Origin: Leptolyngbyaceae cyanobacterium SM1_3_5
GTDB lineage: Bacteria; Cyanobacteriota; Cyanobacteriia; Elainellales; Elainellaceae
DNA: 5,501 nt
Assembly: GCA_012031475.1 (NCBI GenBank)
Contig: JAAUTJ010000379.1
Location: 1-5,501 of the forward strand
Direction: 5' to 3'
Part shown: positions 5,129 to 5,501 of the stretch, piece by piece
How positions within the stretch are numbered: position 1 is the first letter of the stretch
Layout of the letters: every line of letters begins with the position of its first letter
Notes under the pieces: model-generated
What the model saw: the letters and a program-made list of their open reading frames with translations, nothing else
What the model was told of the DNA's origin: nothing
Databases searched by the model: none
Made by a program: the position numbers and the translations under genes

Positions 5129-5501
5129 ATGGAACCGAGTCAACTCAGCCGAGAATTGCGTGAAAGCAACAATCCTGACCTTTCTCGTCGCCGTTTAATT
5201 ATTGGTTTGTCGGGAGTCGGAGCGCTGATGGGCGAAGCCGTTTCGCTCTACCAAGTCGGCATGATCAAGGAACTGCCCGATCCGCCGATTCCGCTGATCG
5301 ATTCAAGTAAAGTCGATGCCTCAAATTATGCCTACAAGCGCTTCGACACGCCGGACGGCTTCATGATGGTGACAAACTATTCGCTCACCGCTTTGATTGC
5401 AGCAGCGGGCGGCATGAATCGCGCTACGCAAAATCCGATTTTGCCGATCGCCCTTGCCATCAAAACCTTCTTCGATTCTGCCCTTGCCCTGTGGCTGGCT
5501 C
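5129..5501 (+). CDS. Vitamin K epoxide reductase-like family membrane protein, N-terminal part (cut by window end)
   Basis: At least 124 codons are present and the frame runs off the window. The ATG is supported by GGAG eight bases upstream. The N-terminus MEPSQLSRELRESNNPDLSRRR, then a hydrophobic segment near 23-41, a PDPPIP turn (51-56), KVDASNYAYKRFDTPD (61-76), and hydrophobic segments near 79-93 and 103-124 match, from memory, a small cyanobacterial integral membrane protein usually annotated as vitamin K epoxide reductase family. In that family a CxxC pair in the later part would carry thiol-disulfide or quinone redox chemistry; no cysteine is present in the visible part, so function is not shown here. 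About 155 bp separates it from the preceding gene, so it probably has its own promoter. Confidence 0.55.
   Translation, partial: MEPSQLSRELRESNNPDLSRRRLIIGLSGVGALMGEAVSLYQVGMIKELPDPPIPLIDSSKVDASNYAYKRFDTPDGFMMVTNYSLTALIAAAGGMNRATQNPILPIALAIKTFFDSALALWLA

Noticed and set aside
5183..5209. Twin-arginine-like motif SRRRLIIGL in the last gene
   Set aside because: It resembles a Tat signal, but further hydrophobic segments and resemblance to a multi-pass membrane family make a simple basic flank of a first membrane segment more likely.

Overview
The window looks like chromosomal DNA from a cyanobacterium. It holds five perfect copies of the cyanobacterial HIP1 octamer GCGATCGC (at 380, 1509, 1784, 3575 and 3760), many near-copies, and an FtsH whose N-terminus and core match the cyanobacterial FtsH3-like type. 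The genus cannot be read from the sequence.

Layout. The left edge (1-76) is the last 24 codons of what looks like an IS5-type transposase. It is followed by a 95-codon open frame of unknown function (137-421) that has no ATG and may be the 3' remnant of a gene cut by the insertion element. Next is prmA (537-1421, +), which methylates ribosomal protein L11; its GTG start lies in the third copy of a 13-bp tandem triplication. A perfect bidirectional hairpin terminator (1453-1484) separates prmA from convergent ftsH (1505-3343, -), an intact membrane AAA+ zinc protease with a good ribosome binding site.

The roughly 380-bp gap between divergent ftsH and the next gene (3344-3723) carries an A+T-rich presumed ftsH control region, a palindromic element of a type dispersed in cyanobacterial genomes (arms near 3488-3503 and 3538-3553), a possible 47-codon open frame across that element, and a 10-codon open frame with a good Shine-Dalgarno sequence.

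The most interesting part is a two-gene unit (3724-4539 and 4560-4973, +). The first gene encodes only the FAD-binding half of a photolyase/cryptochrome. The second encodes only the N-terminal, antenna-type alpha/beta half. They are separate proteins, and their gene order is the reverse of the domain order in fused photolyases. The two products may assemble into a split photolyase-like flavoprotein, but this is inference.

The right edge (5129 onward) is the N-terminal part of a membrane protein resembling a cyanobacterial family annotated as vitamin K epoxide reductase-like, cut by the window end. Apart from the photolyase pair, the genes look independent: housekeeping methylation, membrane proteolysis and a redox-type membrane protein.
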